DNA from: JAQGMJ01 sp036498945
GTDB taxonomy: Bacteria > Pseudomonadota > Gammaproteobacteria > Burkholderiales > JAEUOS01
DNA length: 64,000 bases
Assembly (NCBI GenBank): GCA_036498945.1
Contig: DASYEQ010000107.1
Span: 62,001 to 126,000 of the forward strand
Direction: 5' to 3'
Under the pieces are notes generated by a model. The model worked only from the letters and a program-made list of their open reading frames with translations. It was not told the origin of the DNA and made no database searches. Every line of letters starts with the position of its first letter. Position 1 is the first letter of the stretch. Positions 25,585 to 34,444 of this stretch are shown piece by piece. Made by a program: the position numbers and the translations under genes.

Positions 25585-25634
25585 AGCCTTGCGGGGCCGG
25601 TGGCGGAATCGCTGTCGGCACCGCAGGGCTTTTT
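25585..25634 (+). terminator. probable rho-independent terminator
   Basis: Stem AGCCTTGCGG / CCGCAGGGCT (25585-25594 with 25621-25630, one G-T pair) with an inner GCCG/CGGC hairpin and a following T run to 25634. It separates the small stress-type genes from the catabolic island. Confidence 0.6.
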
Positions 25635-25654
25635 CCTCTTATCATTCGATTTCG

Positions 25655-25692
25655 CGATACAGGGATTCCTAAATATTATTTTATGTAATGCA
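25655..25692 (+). promoter_or_regulatory. conserved promoter element upstream of Bug gene 1 (ATAC-N11-AATATT)
   Basis: This 38-base stretch matches the one at 47433-47470 (other strand) at 32 positions without gaps: CGATAC, 3 bases, GATTC, 2 bases, AAATATTATTTTATGT, 1 base, ATGCA. The core ATAC (25657) and AATATT (25672) are 15 bases apart, as at the two other sites. It is AT-rich within high-GC DNA and lies 65 bases before the receptor gene, where an activator site or promoter is expected. Confidence 0.65.
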
Positions 25693-25756
25693 GCTTATCT
25701 TCTATCTTGAGCCCACGCGCCCGGCGGCTCTCGAGGCGTGCCAGGAGACAAGCTGA

Positions 25757-26782
25757 ATGATCGACCAGAAAAAGCGGGCGGCGCCGAGATCGCGCCGATG
25801 CGGGCGCGGCGCCATGCGTCTCGCCGCGGGTCTTTGCGCCGCATGGACGCTTTTTGCCGGCGCAAGCGCCTGCGCGCAGGGCGCATATCCCGACCACTCC
25901 ATCCGCATGGTGGTGCCGTTTCCGCCCGCCGGCGCCGGCGACCTGGGAGCGCGCGTGATGTCGGAAGCGCTCACCGCCGTGCTCAGGCAGCCGGTCGTAG
26001 TCGACAATCGCCCCGGCGCCAACGGCAACATCGGCGCCGACAACATCGCCAAGTCACCGCCGGACGGCTACAGCGTTCTGTTCGGGCCGATGAGCACGCT
26101 CACCATCAATCCGCACATTTACGTGAAGATCCCGTTTTCCGTCGAGCGCGATCTGGCGCCGGTGGCCAAGGTGTTCGACACCGCGATGGTGATCGAGGCC
26201 AATCCCGGCACCGGCTTCAAGACGCTGAACGACCTGATCGCCTATGCCAAGGCGAATCCCGGCAAGCTCACCTTTGGCTCCGGCGGCAATGGCAGTTCCA
26301 CCCATATGGCGGGTGAGTTGTTCAAGAACGCCACGCATACGAACCTGGTGCACGTGCCCTACAAGGGCAACGGCCCGGCGCTGGCCGACCTGCTGGGTGG
26401 CACCGTCAACGTGATGTTCGATCAGGTGGTGTCTTCCGCGCAGCACATCAATGCCGGCAAGCTCACCGCGCTGGCGGTGACCTCGCCGGCGCGCCAGCCC
26501 CTGTTACCCAAGGTGCCGACGGTGCGCGAGCTTGGCTATCCACAACTGGAAATGTCAGCCTGGCAGGCCATCCTGGCGCCGGCAGGTACGCCCGCGCCCA
26601 TCATCGACAAGCTGTCGAAGGCGGTGGGCGAAGTGCTCAAGGATCCGGCGGTGAAAAAGCGCCTGGAAGCGCTGGGCGCCACCGTCAGCGCCACCGATGC
26701 CGCTGGCCTCGCCAAGGTGCTACAGGAGGAAAACCAGCGCTGGAAGCAGGTGGTGGCGGCGCAGAAGATCAAGTCCGACTGA
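25757..26782 (+). CDS. Bug (TctC-type) periplasmic substrate receptor 1
   Basis: 341-residue extracytoplasmic receptor. Bug proteins bind small carboxylates or amides in a two-lobed cleft and usually serve tripartite TctABC importers or sensors. Signal peptide ends at ACAQ-GAYP near residue 36; the core begins HSIRMVVPFPPAG, followed by the family signature VDNRPGANGNIGADNIAKSPPDGY and VHVPYKGNGPAL. GGAGAC precedes the ATG; an internal ATG 19 codons later would give a more usual signal length. No TctA or TctB gene is nearby. Ends 7 bases from the convergent lysR gene. Confidence 0.9.
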   Translation: MIDQKKRAAPRSRRCGRGAMRLAAGLCAAWTLFAGASACAQGAYPDHSIRMVVPFPPAGAGDLGARVMSEALTAVLRQPVVVDNRPGANGNIGADNIAKSPPDGYSVLFGPMSTLTINPHIYVKIPFSVERDLAPVAKVFDTAMVIEANPGTGFKTLNDLIAYAKANPGKLTFGSGGNGSSTHMAGELFKNATHTNLVHVPYKGNGPALADLLGGTVNVMFDQVVSSAQHINAGKLTALAVTSPARQPLLPKVPTVRELGYPQLEMSAWQAILAPAGTPAPIIDKLSKAVGEVLKDPAVKKRLEALGATVSATDAAGLAKVLQEENQRWKQVVAAQKIKSD

Positions 26783-26789
26783 GCGCCGG

Positions 26790-27704
26790 CTAGAGCGAAG
26801 CGTCCACCAGCTCGCGCGTGAGTTTTGGCGCGAAATACTGGATGAAGTCGTAGGTGTAGTGCCGCAGGTAGCTCTTGGCGCGAAGCGAGAGGTAGACGGT
26901 GGAGGGCGGGAACAGGTGGCTCGCATCCTTCGCTACCAGGCCGGTGTCGCGCGCCTTGTCGAAGGCCACGGTGGTCATCACCGCGATGCCCAGGCCCAGG
27001 TCCACATACGTCTTGCTGACGTCGGCATCGACCGCGCCGAATACGATGTTGGGCTCGATGCCGGCATTGCGGAAGGCGTCCATCACCTTCCAGCGGCCGC
27101 TGTAGGCCGGGTCGTAGGTGATGATGGGGTACTTGGCGACGTCCTGCAGGGTCGGACGGCGGATCTTCAGCAGCGGATGCCCGGCCTTGGTGATGATGCT
27201 GCGGTCGAGCTTGTAGCACTCGTAGCGCACCAGGTCGGGAAACTGGCGCTGGCTCTCGGTGCCGATGGCGATGTCCGCTTCGCCGGACTCCACCAGTTCG
27301 CATACCGCGGTGGGGTTGCCCTGGCGCAGGCGCAGTTGCACCGTCGGGTGGCGGCGGATGAATTTTTCCACTACCTTGGGCAACAGGTAGCGCGCCTGGG
27401 TGTGCGTGGTGGCGATCGTCAGCGAGCCGCCTTCGCGCGCGGAGATTTCCTCGCCCAGGCGCTTCAGGTTGTTGACGTCGTTGAGCACGCGCTCGGCGAT
27501 GTTGATCACCTCGCGCCCAGCTTCCGTCAGGCCGGCGATGCGGTTGCGCTTGCGCGCAAAGATCTCGAAGCCCAGTTCTTCTTCGAGCATCTGGATGTGC
27601 TTGCTGATGCCCGGCTGCGAAGTGTGCAGCGCCTCGGCGGTGTTGGAAATGTGGTTGCCGTGCCGCGCCACCTCGACCACGTAATGCAACTGCATCAGCT
27701 TCAT
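26790..27704 (-). CDS. LysR family transcriptional regulator, CysB-like
   Basis: 304 residues. The start at 27704 follows GGAGAC; the frame is open 7 codons further. N-terminal helix-turn-helix (MKLMQLHYVVEVARHGNHISNTAEALHTSQPGISKHIQMLEEELG) matches the CysB/Cbl subgroup rather than typical LysR proteins. The effector domain (about 93-300) has TTHTQARYLLP, where CysB binds its inducer. It is divergent from the Bug2/TcuA operon with a 241-base spacer that carries repeats, so it is the likely regulator of that operon and perhaps of the other two genes sharing the ATAC-N11-AATATT element. Confidence 0.9.
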   Translation of the reverse strand: MKLMQLHYVVEVARHGNHISNTAEALHTSQPGISKHIQMLEEELGFEIFARKRNRIAGLTEAGREVINIAERVLNDVNNLKRLGEEISAREGGSLTIATTHTQARYLLPKVVEKFIRRHPTVQLRLRQGNPTAVCELVESGEADIAIGTESQRQFPDLVRYECYKLDRSIITKAGHPLLKIRRPTLQDVAKYPIITYDPAYSGRWKVMDAFRNAGIEPNIVFGAVDADVSKTYVDLGLGIAVMTTVAFDKARDTGLVAKDASHLFPPSTVYLSLRAKSYLRHYTYDFIQYFAPKLTRELVDASL

Positions 27705-27765
27705 GCCTGTCTCCGCTGCCGGCACCGCTCTTCACGATAACGAAAAGCCGTTGCGCCTGGCGCTC

Positions 27766-27806
27766 CTAGAATAATCAAAGTGAATACTAGAATAATACAA
27801 TATTCT
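27766..27806. promoter_or_regulatory. repeat-rich operator between lysR and the Bug2/TcuA operon
   Basis: Direct repeat CTAGAATAAT at 27766-27775 and 27787-27796, a 21-base period (two helical turns). The second copy overlaps the inverted repeat AGAATA-N6-TATTCT (27789-27806). The same stretch contains ATAC (27784) and AATATT (27799), 15 bases apart, as at 25657 and 47468. LysR proteins typically bind such arrays between divergent promoters. Confidence 0.6.
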
Positions 27807-27945
27807 TGTGAGCTATTGCTCCCTTTGTTAAATTGCTTCGAGTGCGTTTCCCGAGGGAAACGCGGGTCATCCGGGCAGTTTTGAACTGGCAAGATTCGAA
27901 CAACAGGGTGGTCGCGCTAGCGGCCGCGCGGCAAAGGAGACAGGC

Positions 27946-28956
27946 ATGGGGCGACCGCAAGCCCGGCGCGCGAGGCGCGCCATCGTACGGGGGCGGCGCG
28001 CCGTGCTCGGCACGGCAATAATTTCGCTGGGGCTGCTGTGGGCCGCGCCAGGGCAGGGCGCCGATGCCTACCCCAGCCATCCAATCCGCCTGATCTCCGG
28101 CTTTGCCCCCGGCGGTGCCACCGACGTTGCCGCACGCTCGATCGCAGTCAAGCTGGGCGAGGTGCTGGGCCAGTCGGTGTTCGTGGAGAACAAGCCGGGT
28201 TCCTCCGGCAACATCGGCGCCGAGATCGTGGCGCGCTCGGCGCCCGATGGCTACAACATGTACCTGGCGAATGCGACCATCGCCATGCCTTCGTTGTTCA
28301 AGAAGCTGCCCTTCGACGTCAATAAGGACTTGGTGCCGATGTCGATGATCGGCCTCGGGCCTTCGGCGCTGGTAGTCTACCCGCCGATGCAGGTGAAGTC
28401 GGTCAAGGACCTGATCGCGCTGGCGAAAAAGGAACCGGGCAAGCTCGATTACGCCTCCGGCGGCATCGGCAACATCACCCACATGACGATGGAGCTGTTC
28501 ATCGCCATGACCGGCGTGAACATCGTGCACGTGCCCTACAAGGGTGGCGCTCCTTCCACCGTCGCCATCATGGGCGGCGAGACGCAATTCGGCTTTTGCG
28601 CGCTGGCTTCGACCCTGGGACCGATCAAGGCCGGCAAGCTGCGCGCCATCGCGATCTCGTCGAAAAGCCACAGCGTCACCATGCCCGAACTGCCGCCGGT
28701 GGCGCAGACCGTGCCGGGCTTCGACGCTTCCTCGTGGTATGCGCTGATGCTGCCGGGCGGCACGCCGCCGCCGATCGTCGACAAGCTGTCCAACGCGATG
28801 ATCAAGGCACTGCAGGACAAGAAGACCCAGACCACGCTAATCAGCGCCGGCATCGAGCCCGTGGCGGGCGGCAGCGAGGAGTTCAGCAAGTACCTGGCGG
28901 GCGAGATGACCAAGTGGGAAAAGATCATCACCGCGCGCAAGATCACCGCGGAGTAA
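27946..28956 (+). CDS. Bug (TctC-type) periplasmic substrate receptor 2
   Basis: 336 residues, first gene of the catabolic operon. The N-terminus is very basic with VRGRRAVLGTAIISLGLLW, which could be a twin-arginine rather than a Sec signal; cleavage is likely near residue 39 (QGADAYPSHP). Core motifs: RLISGFAPGGATDVAAR, VENKPGSSGNIGAEIVARSAPDGY, VHVPYKGGAPST. AAAGGAGA precedes the ATG. Its place at the head of the operon suggests it binds the substrate of the downstream enzymes. 43 bases to the flavoprotein gene. Confidence 0.9.
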   Translation: MGRPQARRARRAIVRGRRAVLGTAIISLGLLWAAPGQGADAYPSHPIRLISGFAPGGATDVAARSIAVKLGEVLGQSVFVENKPGSSGNIGAEIVARSAPDGYNMYLANATIAMPSLFKKLPFDVNKDLVPMSMIGLGPSALVVYPPMQVKSVKDLIALAKKEPGKLDYASGGIGNITHMTMELFIAMTGVNIVHVPYKGGAPSTVAIMGGETQFGFCALASTLGPIKAGKLRAIAISSKSHSVTMPELPPVAQTVPGFDASSWYALMLPGGTPPPIVDKLSNAMIKALQDKKTQTTLISAGIEPVAGGSEEFSKYLAGEMTKWEKIITARKITAE

Positions 28957-28999
28957 GCGGCAGGCACTCACTGCCGCGATTTACGAGAGCAAAAGCAAA

Positions 29000-30505
29000 A
29001 TGGCAACCAAACACAAGCGTTATCACGTCGTTGTCGTCGGCGGCGGCAATGCGGCACTTTGCGCCGCCATCTCGGCGCGCGAACAGGGCGTCGATGTGCT
29101 GCTGCTGGAACGCGCTCCACAGGAAGACCGCGGCGGCAACAGCGCCTATACCGATGGCAAGATACGCTTCGCCTTCGACAGCGCGCAAGACATCATCGAC
29201 ATTTCGCACGACCTGACGGCCGATGAGATTGCCAACAGCGACTTCGGCATCTATCCCGAGAGCGACTTTTTCGACGACCTGGCGCGCATTACGCAAAACC
29301 GCTGCGACCCCGACCTCGCCGAAATCCTGGTCACCAGGAGTAACGCCGCCATCCGCTGGATGAAGGAAGTCGGCGTGCGTTTCATGCCCAACTACGGGCG
29401 CCAGGCCTATAAGGTCGACGGCAAGTTCACCTTCTGGGGCGGCGCCCCGCTGGCGACCAACGGCGGCGGCCCCGGCTTGGTCGAGGCGCTGTACAACTCG
29501 GCGGAAAAGCGCGGCGTCGAGATCGTCTACGACGCCTGGGTGCGCGATCTGATCAGCGACGACGAAGGCGTGCATGGCGTGGTGGTGCGTCTCGGCGGCC
29601 ATGAAGTGAAGATCGAGGCCGATGCGGTGGTGCTGGCCTGCGGCGGTTTCGAAGCCAATGCCGAGTGGCGTTCGCGTTATCTCGGCAAGGGCTGGGACCT
29701 GGCGAAAGTACGCGGCACCCGCTTCAACACCGGCGACGGCCTGGCGATGGCGCTGAACATCGGCGCCCAGCCCTACGGCCACTGGTCGGGCTGTCATGCG
29801 GTAGGCTGGGAGCGCTACGCCGCCGATTTTGGCGATCTCAACCTCACGCCGCAATACCAGCGCCATAGCTACACCTTCTCCATCATGGTGAACGGTAACG
29901 GCAAGCGCTTCCTGGATGAAGGCGCCGACATCCGCAACTTCACCTACGCCAAGTACGGCCACATCGTGCTGGAGCAGCCCGGTCAGTTCGCCTGGCAGAT
30001 CTACGACAGCCAGGTCACCCACCTGCTGCTCGATGAATACCGCACCAAGAACGTCACCAAGGTCACGGCCAATACGCTCGAGGAACTGGTGCAGAAGCTT
30101 GATGACGTCAATCCCGACGCTTGCCTGAAGACCATCCACGAGTTCAACGCCGCGGTCAATACCAAAGTGCCGTTCAATCCGAACCTCAAGGACGGCCGCG
30201 GCACCCTCGGCCTGGAAATGCCCAAGTCGAACTGGGCGCTGGCGATCGACAAGCCGCCGTTCCAGGCTTACGCCATCACTTGCGGTGTCACCTTCACTTT
30301 CGGCGGCCTGAAGATCACCAACGAAGGCCAGGTGGTCGATACCAATCATGCCCCGATTCCCGGCCTGTATGCGGCGGGCGAGATGGTCGGCGGCATCTTC
30401 TATTTCAACTATCCCGGCGCCAGTGGCCTGACCAGCGGCGCCGTCTTCGGCCGCCTGGCGGGCGCCTCCGCCGGCCAGAAGGCCAAAACGCACGTTACTG
30501 CGTGA
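29000..30505 (+). CDS. FAD-dependent dehydrogenase, TcuA/succinate-dehydrogenase-like (copy 1)
   Basis: 501-residue soluble flavoprotein of the FAD_binding_2 family. N-terminal dinucleotide motif VVVGGGNAALCAAISAREQG with a Glu (LLLERAP), a central capping domain, and C-terminal ITCGVTFTFGGLKITNEGQVVD and GLYAAGEMVGGIFYFNYPGASGLTSGAVFGRLAG. Closest known type is tricarballylate dehydrogenase TcuA, which makes cis-aconitate; fumarate-reductase-type flavoproteins share the fold. It likely introduces a C=C bond into a succinate-like substrate. The electron acceptor (TcuB in Salmonella) is not encoded here. A paralogue is the last gene of the operon. Confidence 0.88.
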   Translation: MATKHKRYHVVVVGGGNAALCAAISAREQGVDVLLLERAPQEDRGGNSAYTDGKIRFAFDSAQDIIDISHDLTADEIANSDFGIYPESDFFDDLARITQNRCDPDLAEILVTRSNAAIRWMKEVGVRFMPNYGRQAYKVDGKFTFWGGAPLATNGGGPGLVEALYNSAEKRGVEIVYDAWVRDLISDDEGVHGVVVRLGGHEVKIEADAVVLACGGFEANAEWRSRYLGKGWDLAKVRGTRFNTGDGLAMALNIGAQPYGHWSGCHAVGWERYAADFGDLNLTPQYQRHSYTFSIMVNGNGKRFLDEGADIRNFTYAKYGHIVLEQPGQFAWQIYDSQVTHLLLDEYRTKNVTKVTANTLEELVQKLDDVNPDACLKTIHEFNAAVNTKVPFNPNLKDGRGTLGLEMPKSNWALAIDKPPFQAYAITCGVTFTFGGLKITNEGQVVDTNHAPIPGLYAAGEMVGGIFYFNYPGASGLTSGAVFGRLAGASAGQKAKTHVTA

Positions 30506-30552
30506 AACACCGGCAGCAGCATCAGTAGCACCTATTACAACGAGGGAACGAC

Positions 30553-31455
30553 ATGAGTACCCAAGCCAGTCCCGGCGCCCGCTTGAAGCAGTTGATCAAC
30601 GGGCCCAAGATTTTGCCCCTGCACGCCGTCTACGACGGCTTTTCCTGCCGCCTGATCGAGAAGTTCGGGTACCAGGCCGGTTTTCTTTCCGGCGCCGCCA
30701 TGAGCGAGGCCAACCTCGGCAAGCCCGATGTCGGCCTGATGGGCATGGAAGAAAACCTGACGATCTCGCGCCGCCTGGCCGGCAGCTGCGGCCTGACCTT
30801 GCTGGCCGACTGCGACACCGGCTACGGCAATGCCGTCACCGTGTATCACATGACCCAGCAGTTCGAAGCCGCCGGCGTCGGAGGCCTGATGCTGGAAGAC
30901 CAGGTCTGGCCCAAGCGCTGTGGTCACATGAAGGGCAAGAGCGTGGTTTCCGCCGAGGAATACCTGGAAAAACTCAAAGCCGCCGTTGCCGCGCGCAAGG
31001 ATCCGGATTTCGTCATCAAGGCGCGCACCGACTCCTTCACCACCCACGGTATCGATGAGGCGATCAACCGCCTCAACCTCTATACCGAGGCCGGTGCCGA
31101 CCTGCTGCTCGCCGATGCGCTGGCGACCGAAGAAGACATCAAGACGGTGGTGAGGAATGTCTCCAAGCCACTGTGCGTCAACATGGGCTTCGCGATCCGC
31201 AAGCGCTCGACCACCGAGCTCATCTCCGCACGCCGCCTCGAAGACCTGGGCGTCAAGGTGGTGATGTACGGCCGCATGCTCTCCGCTTCTGCTCTGCAAG
31301 GCATGACGAATGCGCTCAAGGCGCTGGCCGAGACTGCCGACCTGCCCAAGGTGAAGGAACGCGAAGACCTGCTGTATTCCTTCGAACAACTCAACGACCT
31401 GATGGGCCTGCCGGCGATCAACGCGCTGGAACAGCGGTTCGTCACCAAGAAATAA
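30553..31455 (+). CDS. isocitrate lyase/PEP mutase superfamily C-C lyase (dimethylmalate/methylisocitrate-lyase-like)
   Basis: 300 residues. Has LLADCDTGYGN (metal site), LEDQVWPKRCGHMKG with the catalytic Cys of the lyase signature K-R-C-G-H, and KARTDSF. The Cys marks true lyases and argues against oxaloacetate decarboxylase members, which lack it. Likely reaction: retro-aldol/Claisen cleavage of a substituted malate or isocitrate. The closest functional relatives are 2-methylisocitrate lyase and 2,3-dimethylmalate lyase; the neighbouring LeuCD-type hydratase and PrpF-type isomerase favour the latter. ATG follows GAGGGA. Confidence 0.87.
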   Translation: MSTQASPGARLKQLINGPKILPLHAVYDGFSCRLIEKFGYQAGFLSGAAMSEANLGKPDVGLMGMEENLTISRRLAGSCGLTLLADCDTGYGNAVTVYHMTQQFEAAGVGGLMLEDQVWPKRCGHMKGKSVVSAEEYLEKLKAAVAARKDPDFVIKARTDSFTTHGIDEAINRLNLYTEAGADLLLADALATEEDIKTVVRNVSKPLCVNMGFAIRKRSTTELISARRLEDLGVKVVMYGRMLSASALQGMTNALKALAETADLPKVKEREDLLYSFEQLNDLMGLPAINALEQRFVTKK

Positions 31456-31467
31456 GGAGACGACACC

Positions 31468-32736
31468 ATGGGCCAGACCATTGCTGAAAAAATCCTCGAA
31501 CGCCATCTGCTTGATGACAAGGACAAGGCCGAGCCTGGCCGCGTCGTGCGCGCCAAGGTGGATTTCGTGCTGTTCAACGACGCCAACGGGCCGGTGGCTT
31601 TTCGCCACTTCGCCAACATGGGCGGCACCAAGGTTGCGGTGCCCGACAAGGTCGGCCTGGTGTGCGACCATTTCGCGCCCGCGCCTTCGGCGGCCGGCGC
31701 GCGCATGCTGCGCGACATGCGCAGCTTCGCGCGCGACAAGGGCATCAAGCATTTCTTCGACGTGGGCAAGGGCGGCATCGAGCACACGCTGATCCCCGAG
31801 ATGGGCCTGATCGGCCCCGGCGACTTGGTGGCGGGTGGCGATTCGCATACCGGCACCGCCGGCGCCTACAACGCCTTCGGTACCGGCATGAGCTGGGCCG
31901 GCATGGCCGCCATCATGATGCTGGATGAGACCTGGTTCCGCGTGCCGGAGTCGATGCGATTTCACCTGCACGGCAAGAAGGCGCCCTACATCACCGGCAA
32001 GGACGTGATTCTCAAGTGCCTGCAGGACCTGGGTGTGGATGGCGCGCTGTACCGCTCGATGGAGTTTGCGGGCCCCGGCATTTCCGAGTTCAATATCGAC
32101 GAGCGTATGGGCATTTGCAACATGGTGGTAGAGGCGGGGGGCAAGACCGGCATCGTCGAAGCCGATGAGCAGACCGAAGCCTGGGCCAAGGCTACCTGCA
32201 AGCGTCCCTACACGCTGACCAATGCCGACGCGGACGCGGAGTATTACTCGCGCCACGACTACGATCTGTCGAAGATGGTGCCGATGGTCGCCAAGCCCTA
32301 TTCGCCGGATAACGTGGTGCCGGTGAGCGAGATCCAGCCTGGCGTCAAGCTCGACCAGGTCTACATGGGCAATTGCGCCAACGGCACGATTTCCGACCTG
32401 CGCCAGATCGCCAGCGTGCTCAAGGGCCGCAAAGTGGCGAAGTGGACACGCGTGATGATCGTGCCCGCCACGCAAAAGATCTACAAGGAGGCGATGGACG
32501 AAGGCCTGATTGAGCAGTTCATCGACGCCGGCGCTGCCGTTTCCACGCCCACCTGCGGCGCCTGCTTCGGCGGCCACAACGGCGCTCTCGATGACGGCGA
32601 AGTGGCCTTCGCCACCATCAACCGCAACTTCAAGGGCCGCGCGGGCCACGCCGGGGCGCAGGTCTATCTCGGCAATTCCTATGTCGCCGCCGCCAGCGCC
32701 GTCGCCGGCGAAATCATCGACCCCGCCAAACTTTGA
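31468..32736 (+). CDS. LeuC-type Fe-S hydratase large subunit (isopropylmalate/dimethylmalate dehydratase family)
   Basis: 422 residues. Aconitase-superfamily large subunit: GGDSHTGTAGAYNAFGTGMSW (Asp-Ser-His active-site motif), YMGNCANG and TCGACFGG, which supply three Cys ligands for a [4Fe-4S] cluster. The length and the separate small subunit 12 bases downstream fit the LeuC/DmdA group. Leucine synthesis is unlikely because no leuA or leuB is present and the neighbours are catabolic. Expected to hydrate a branched unsaturated dicarboxylate or tricarboxylate. AGGAGAC precedes the ATG. Confidence 0.9.
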   Translation: MGQTIAEKILERHLLDDKDKAEPGRVVRAKVDFVLFNDANGPVAFRHFANMGGTKVAVPDKVGLVCDHFAPAPSAAGARMLRDMRSFARDKGIKHFFDVGKGGIEHTLIPEMGLIGPGDLVAGGDSHTGTAGAYNAFGTGMSWAGMAAIMMLDETWFRVPESMRFHLHGKKAPYITGKDVILKCLQDLGVDGALYRSMEFAGPGISEFNIDERMGICNMVVEAGGKTGIVEADEQTEAWAKATCKRPYTLTNADADAEYYSRHDYDLSKMVPMVAKPYSPDNVVPVSEIQPGVKLDQVYMGNCANGTISDLRQIASVLKGRKVAKWTRVMIVPATQKIYKEAMDEGLIEQFIDAGAAVSTPTCGACFGGHNGALDDGEVAFATINRNFKGRAGHAGAQVYLGNSYVAAASAVAGEIIDPAKL

Positions 32737-32748
32737 GGAGCTAAAGAA

Positions 32749-33255
32749 ATGAAATTCAAAGGCACCATACAAAAGCTCGGTGACTCGGTCGATACCGACG
32801 GCATGATTGCCGGCCGCTACCTTTCGATTCTCGATCCGAAGGAACTGGCCAAGCATATCTTCGAAGAGACGATCCCCGACTTCACCAGGCGCGTGAAGCC
32901 GGGCGACGTGATCGTCGCCGGCAAGAACTTCGGCTGCGGCTCCGGCCGCGAGCAGGCGCCGTTCGCGCTCAAGGCGCTAGGTATCAGCTGCATTGTCGCC
33001 ACCAGCTTTTCGCGCACCTTCTACCGCATGGCGATCGACCTTGGCTTACCGATTCTCGAGAGCGCGGAGGTCGCGGCCGCCGCGCTGCAAGGGCAGACCA
33101 TCGAAGGCGATACTGCCACCGGCGAAGTGAAGATCGACGGCAAGACGTTCAGGGTCGAACCGATGCCACAGTTCATCCAGGAAATCATCGACATGGGCGG
33201 CATCGTCGACTGGGTGAAAAAGGAAGTCGCAGCGCGCGCCAAGGCAGCGGCCTGA
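32749..33255 (+). CDS. LeuD-type hydratase small subunit
   Basis: 168 residues, the swivel domain partner of the preceding large subunit. NFGCGSGREQAPFALKALG near residues 60-78 is the small-subunit active-site motif (catalytic Ser and substrate-binding Arg), and SFSRTFYRMAIDLGLP follows. A loop that in LeuD sets substrate choice differs between isopropylmalate, homoaconitate and dimethylmalate enzymes and reads here GDSVDTDGMIAGRYL; specificity cannot be decided by eye. GAGGAG ribosome binding site; 16 bases to the isomerase gene. Confidence 0.9.
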   Translation: MKFKGTIQKLGDSVDTDGMIAGRYLSILDPKELAKHIFEETIPDFTRRVKPGDVIVAGKNFGCGSGREQAPFALKALGISCIVATSFSRTFYRMAIDLGLPILESAEVAAAALQGQTIEGDTATGEVKIDGKTFRVEPMPQFIQEIIDMGGIVDWVKKEVAARAKAAA

Positions 33256-33271
33256 CGCCTGAGGAGACGCG

Positions 33272-34429
33272 ATGAAACAGGTGAAGATACCCGCCGTGTT
33301 CATGCGCGGCGGCACCAGCAAGGGGCTGATGATCCAGAAAAAGGATCTGCCGGCCGACCGCGCGCAATGGGATACGATCTTCCTTGGCGCCCTAGGCAGC
33401 CCCGATCCCTACATGCGCCAATTGGACGGCATGGGCGGTGGCTTGTCCTCGCTCTCCAAGGTGTGCGTGATCGGCCCGCCGACGCGGCCGGACGCGGACG
33501 TGGACTATACCTTCGCGCAAATCCTGGTCGACAAGTCGCACGTGGACTACAGCGCGCTGTGCGGCAACATGACCGCCGCCGTCGGCCCCTTCGCACTGGA
33601 CGAGGGCATGGTATCTGCCGACGGCAAGAGCACCAGCGTACGCATCCACAACACCAACACCAACAAGGTGATCGTCGCGCATTTCCCGGTCGAGGAAGGC
33701 GTGGCCGCGGTGGATGGCGAGCTGGAGATTCCGGGCGTGGCCGGCACCGGTGCGCCGCTGCGCCTCGACTTTCTCGACCCCGGCGGCGCCTCTACCGGCA
33801 AGCTATTGCCCACGGGCAAGGTGCTGGAACGGCTGGCGGTGCCGGGCCTGGGTGAAATCGAAGCCTCCCTGATCGACGCCTCGAACGCCTGCGTGTTCGT
33901 GCGCACCTGCGATTTGGGCATTACCGGGCGCGAACTGCCGGGCGAGATCGAAGAGGATCGCGATTTGATGGCGAAGCTCTCCGCCATTCGCGTCGCTGCT
34001 TCCATTCGCATGGGCCTGGCGAGCAACGAGACGGAGGCGCTGAAAAAGACCACGGTGCCCTTTATCGCCTTCGTCGCACCACCCTCGGATACGCAGATTC
34101 TGTCCAAGGCGACGATTGCCGGCACCGATGTGGACCTGGTGGCGCGAGCGATTTCCAACGGCCAGCCGCATCGCGCGCTGCCGTTGGGTGTCTCCATGTG
34201 CATGGCGGTGGCCGCGCGCCTGGAGGGCAGCGTGGTGTACCAGGCCACGCGTCCGGAGGCACGTGATGCCGGCGACATCCGCATCGCCATGCCCTCGGGC
34301 GTGCTGCGGGTGGCGGCGGAGGTGGCGCAGGAAAACGGTCAGTGGAAGGTGCTGCGCGGCGGCTTTTATCGCACCCAGCGGCGCCTGTTCGAAGGCAACT
34401 TGCTGGTGCGCGGCAGCGCGAAAGCTTGA
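33272..34429 (+). CDS. PrpF-family isomerase (methylitaconate/aconitate isomerase type)
   Basis: 385 residues of the PrpF/DUF453 diaminopimelate-epimerase-like fold. Seen: MRGGTSKGLM near residue 11 with Ser16, SSLSKV with Lys63, and LCGNMTAAVG with Cys97, positions that match the catalytic Ser, Lys and Cys of 3-methylitaconate isomerase Mii and PrpF. These enzymes shift a double bond by proton transfer (methylitaconate to dimethylmaleate; trans- to cis-aconitate types; oxalomesaconate tautomers). In this operon it would feed or receive the product of the hydratase. AGGAGAC precedes the ATG. Confidence 0.88.
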   Translation: MKQVKIPAVFMRGGTSKGLMIQKKDLPADRAQWDTIFLGALGSPDPYMRQLDGMGGGLSSLSKVCVIGPPTRPDADVDYTFAQILVDKSHVDYSALCGNMTAAVGPFALDEGMVSADGKSTSVRIHNTNTNKVIVAHFPVEEGVAAVDGELEIPGVAGTGAPLRLDFLDPGGASTGKLLPTGKVLERLAVPGLGEIEASLIDASNACVFVRTCDLGITGRELPGEIEEDRDLMAKLSAIRVAASIRMGLASNETEALKKTTVPFIAFVAPPSDTQILSKATIAGTDVDLVARAISNGQPHRALPLGVSMCMAVAARLEGSVVYQATRPEARDAGDIRIAMPSGVLRVAAEVAQENGQWKVLRGGFYRTQRRLFEGNLLVRGSAKA

Positions 34430-34444
34430 TAAGGCGGAGACAAG

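Noticed and set aside
30535..32856. Long minus-strand open frame (773 codons) across the lyase and LeuC-type genes
   Set aside because: Antisense shadow of two genes with clear active-site motifs and ribosome binding sites.
31468..33255. Assignment of the LeuC/LeuD-type pair to leucine biosynthesis
   Set aside because: No leuA or leuB nearby and the neighbours are a receptor, dehydrogenases, an isomerase and a lyase, which suggest catabolism.
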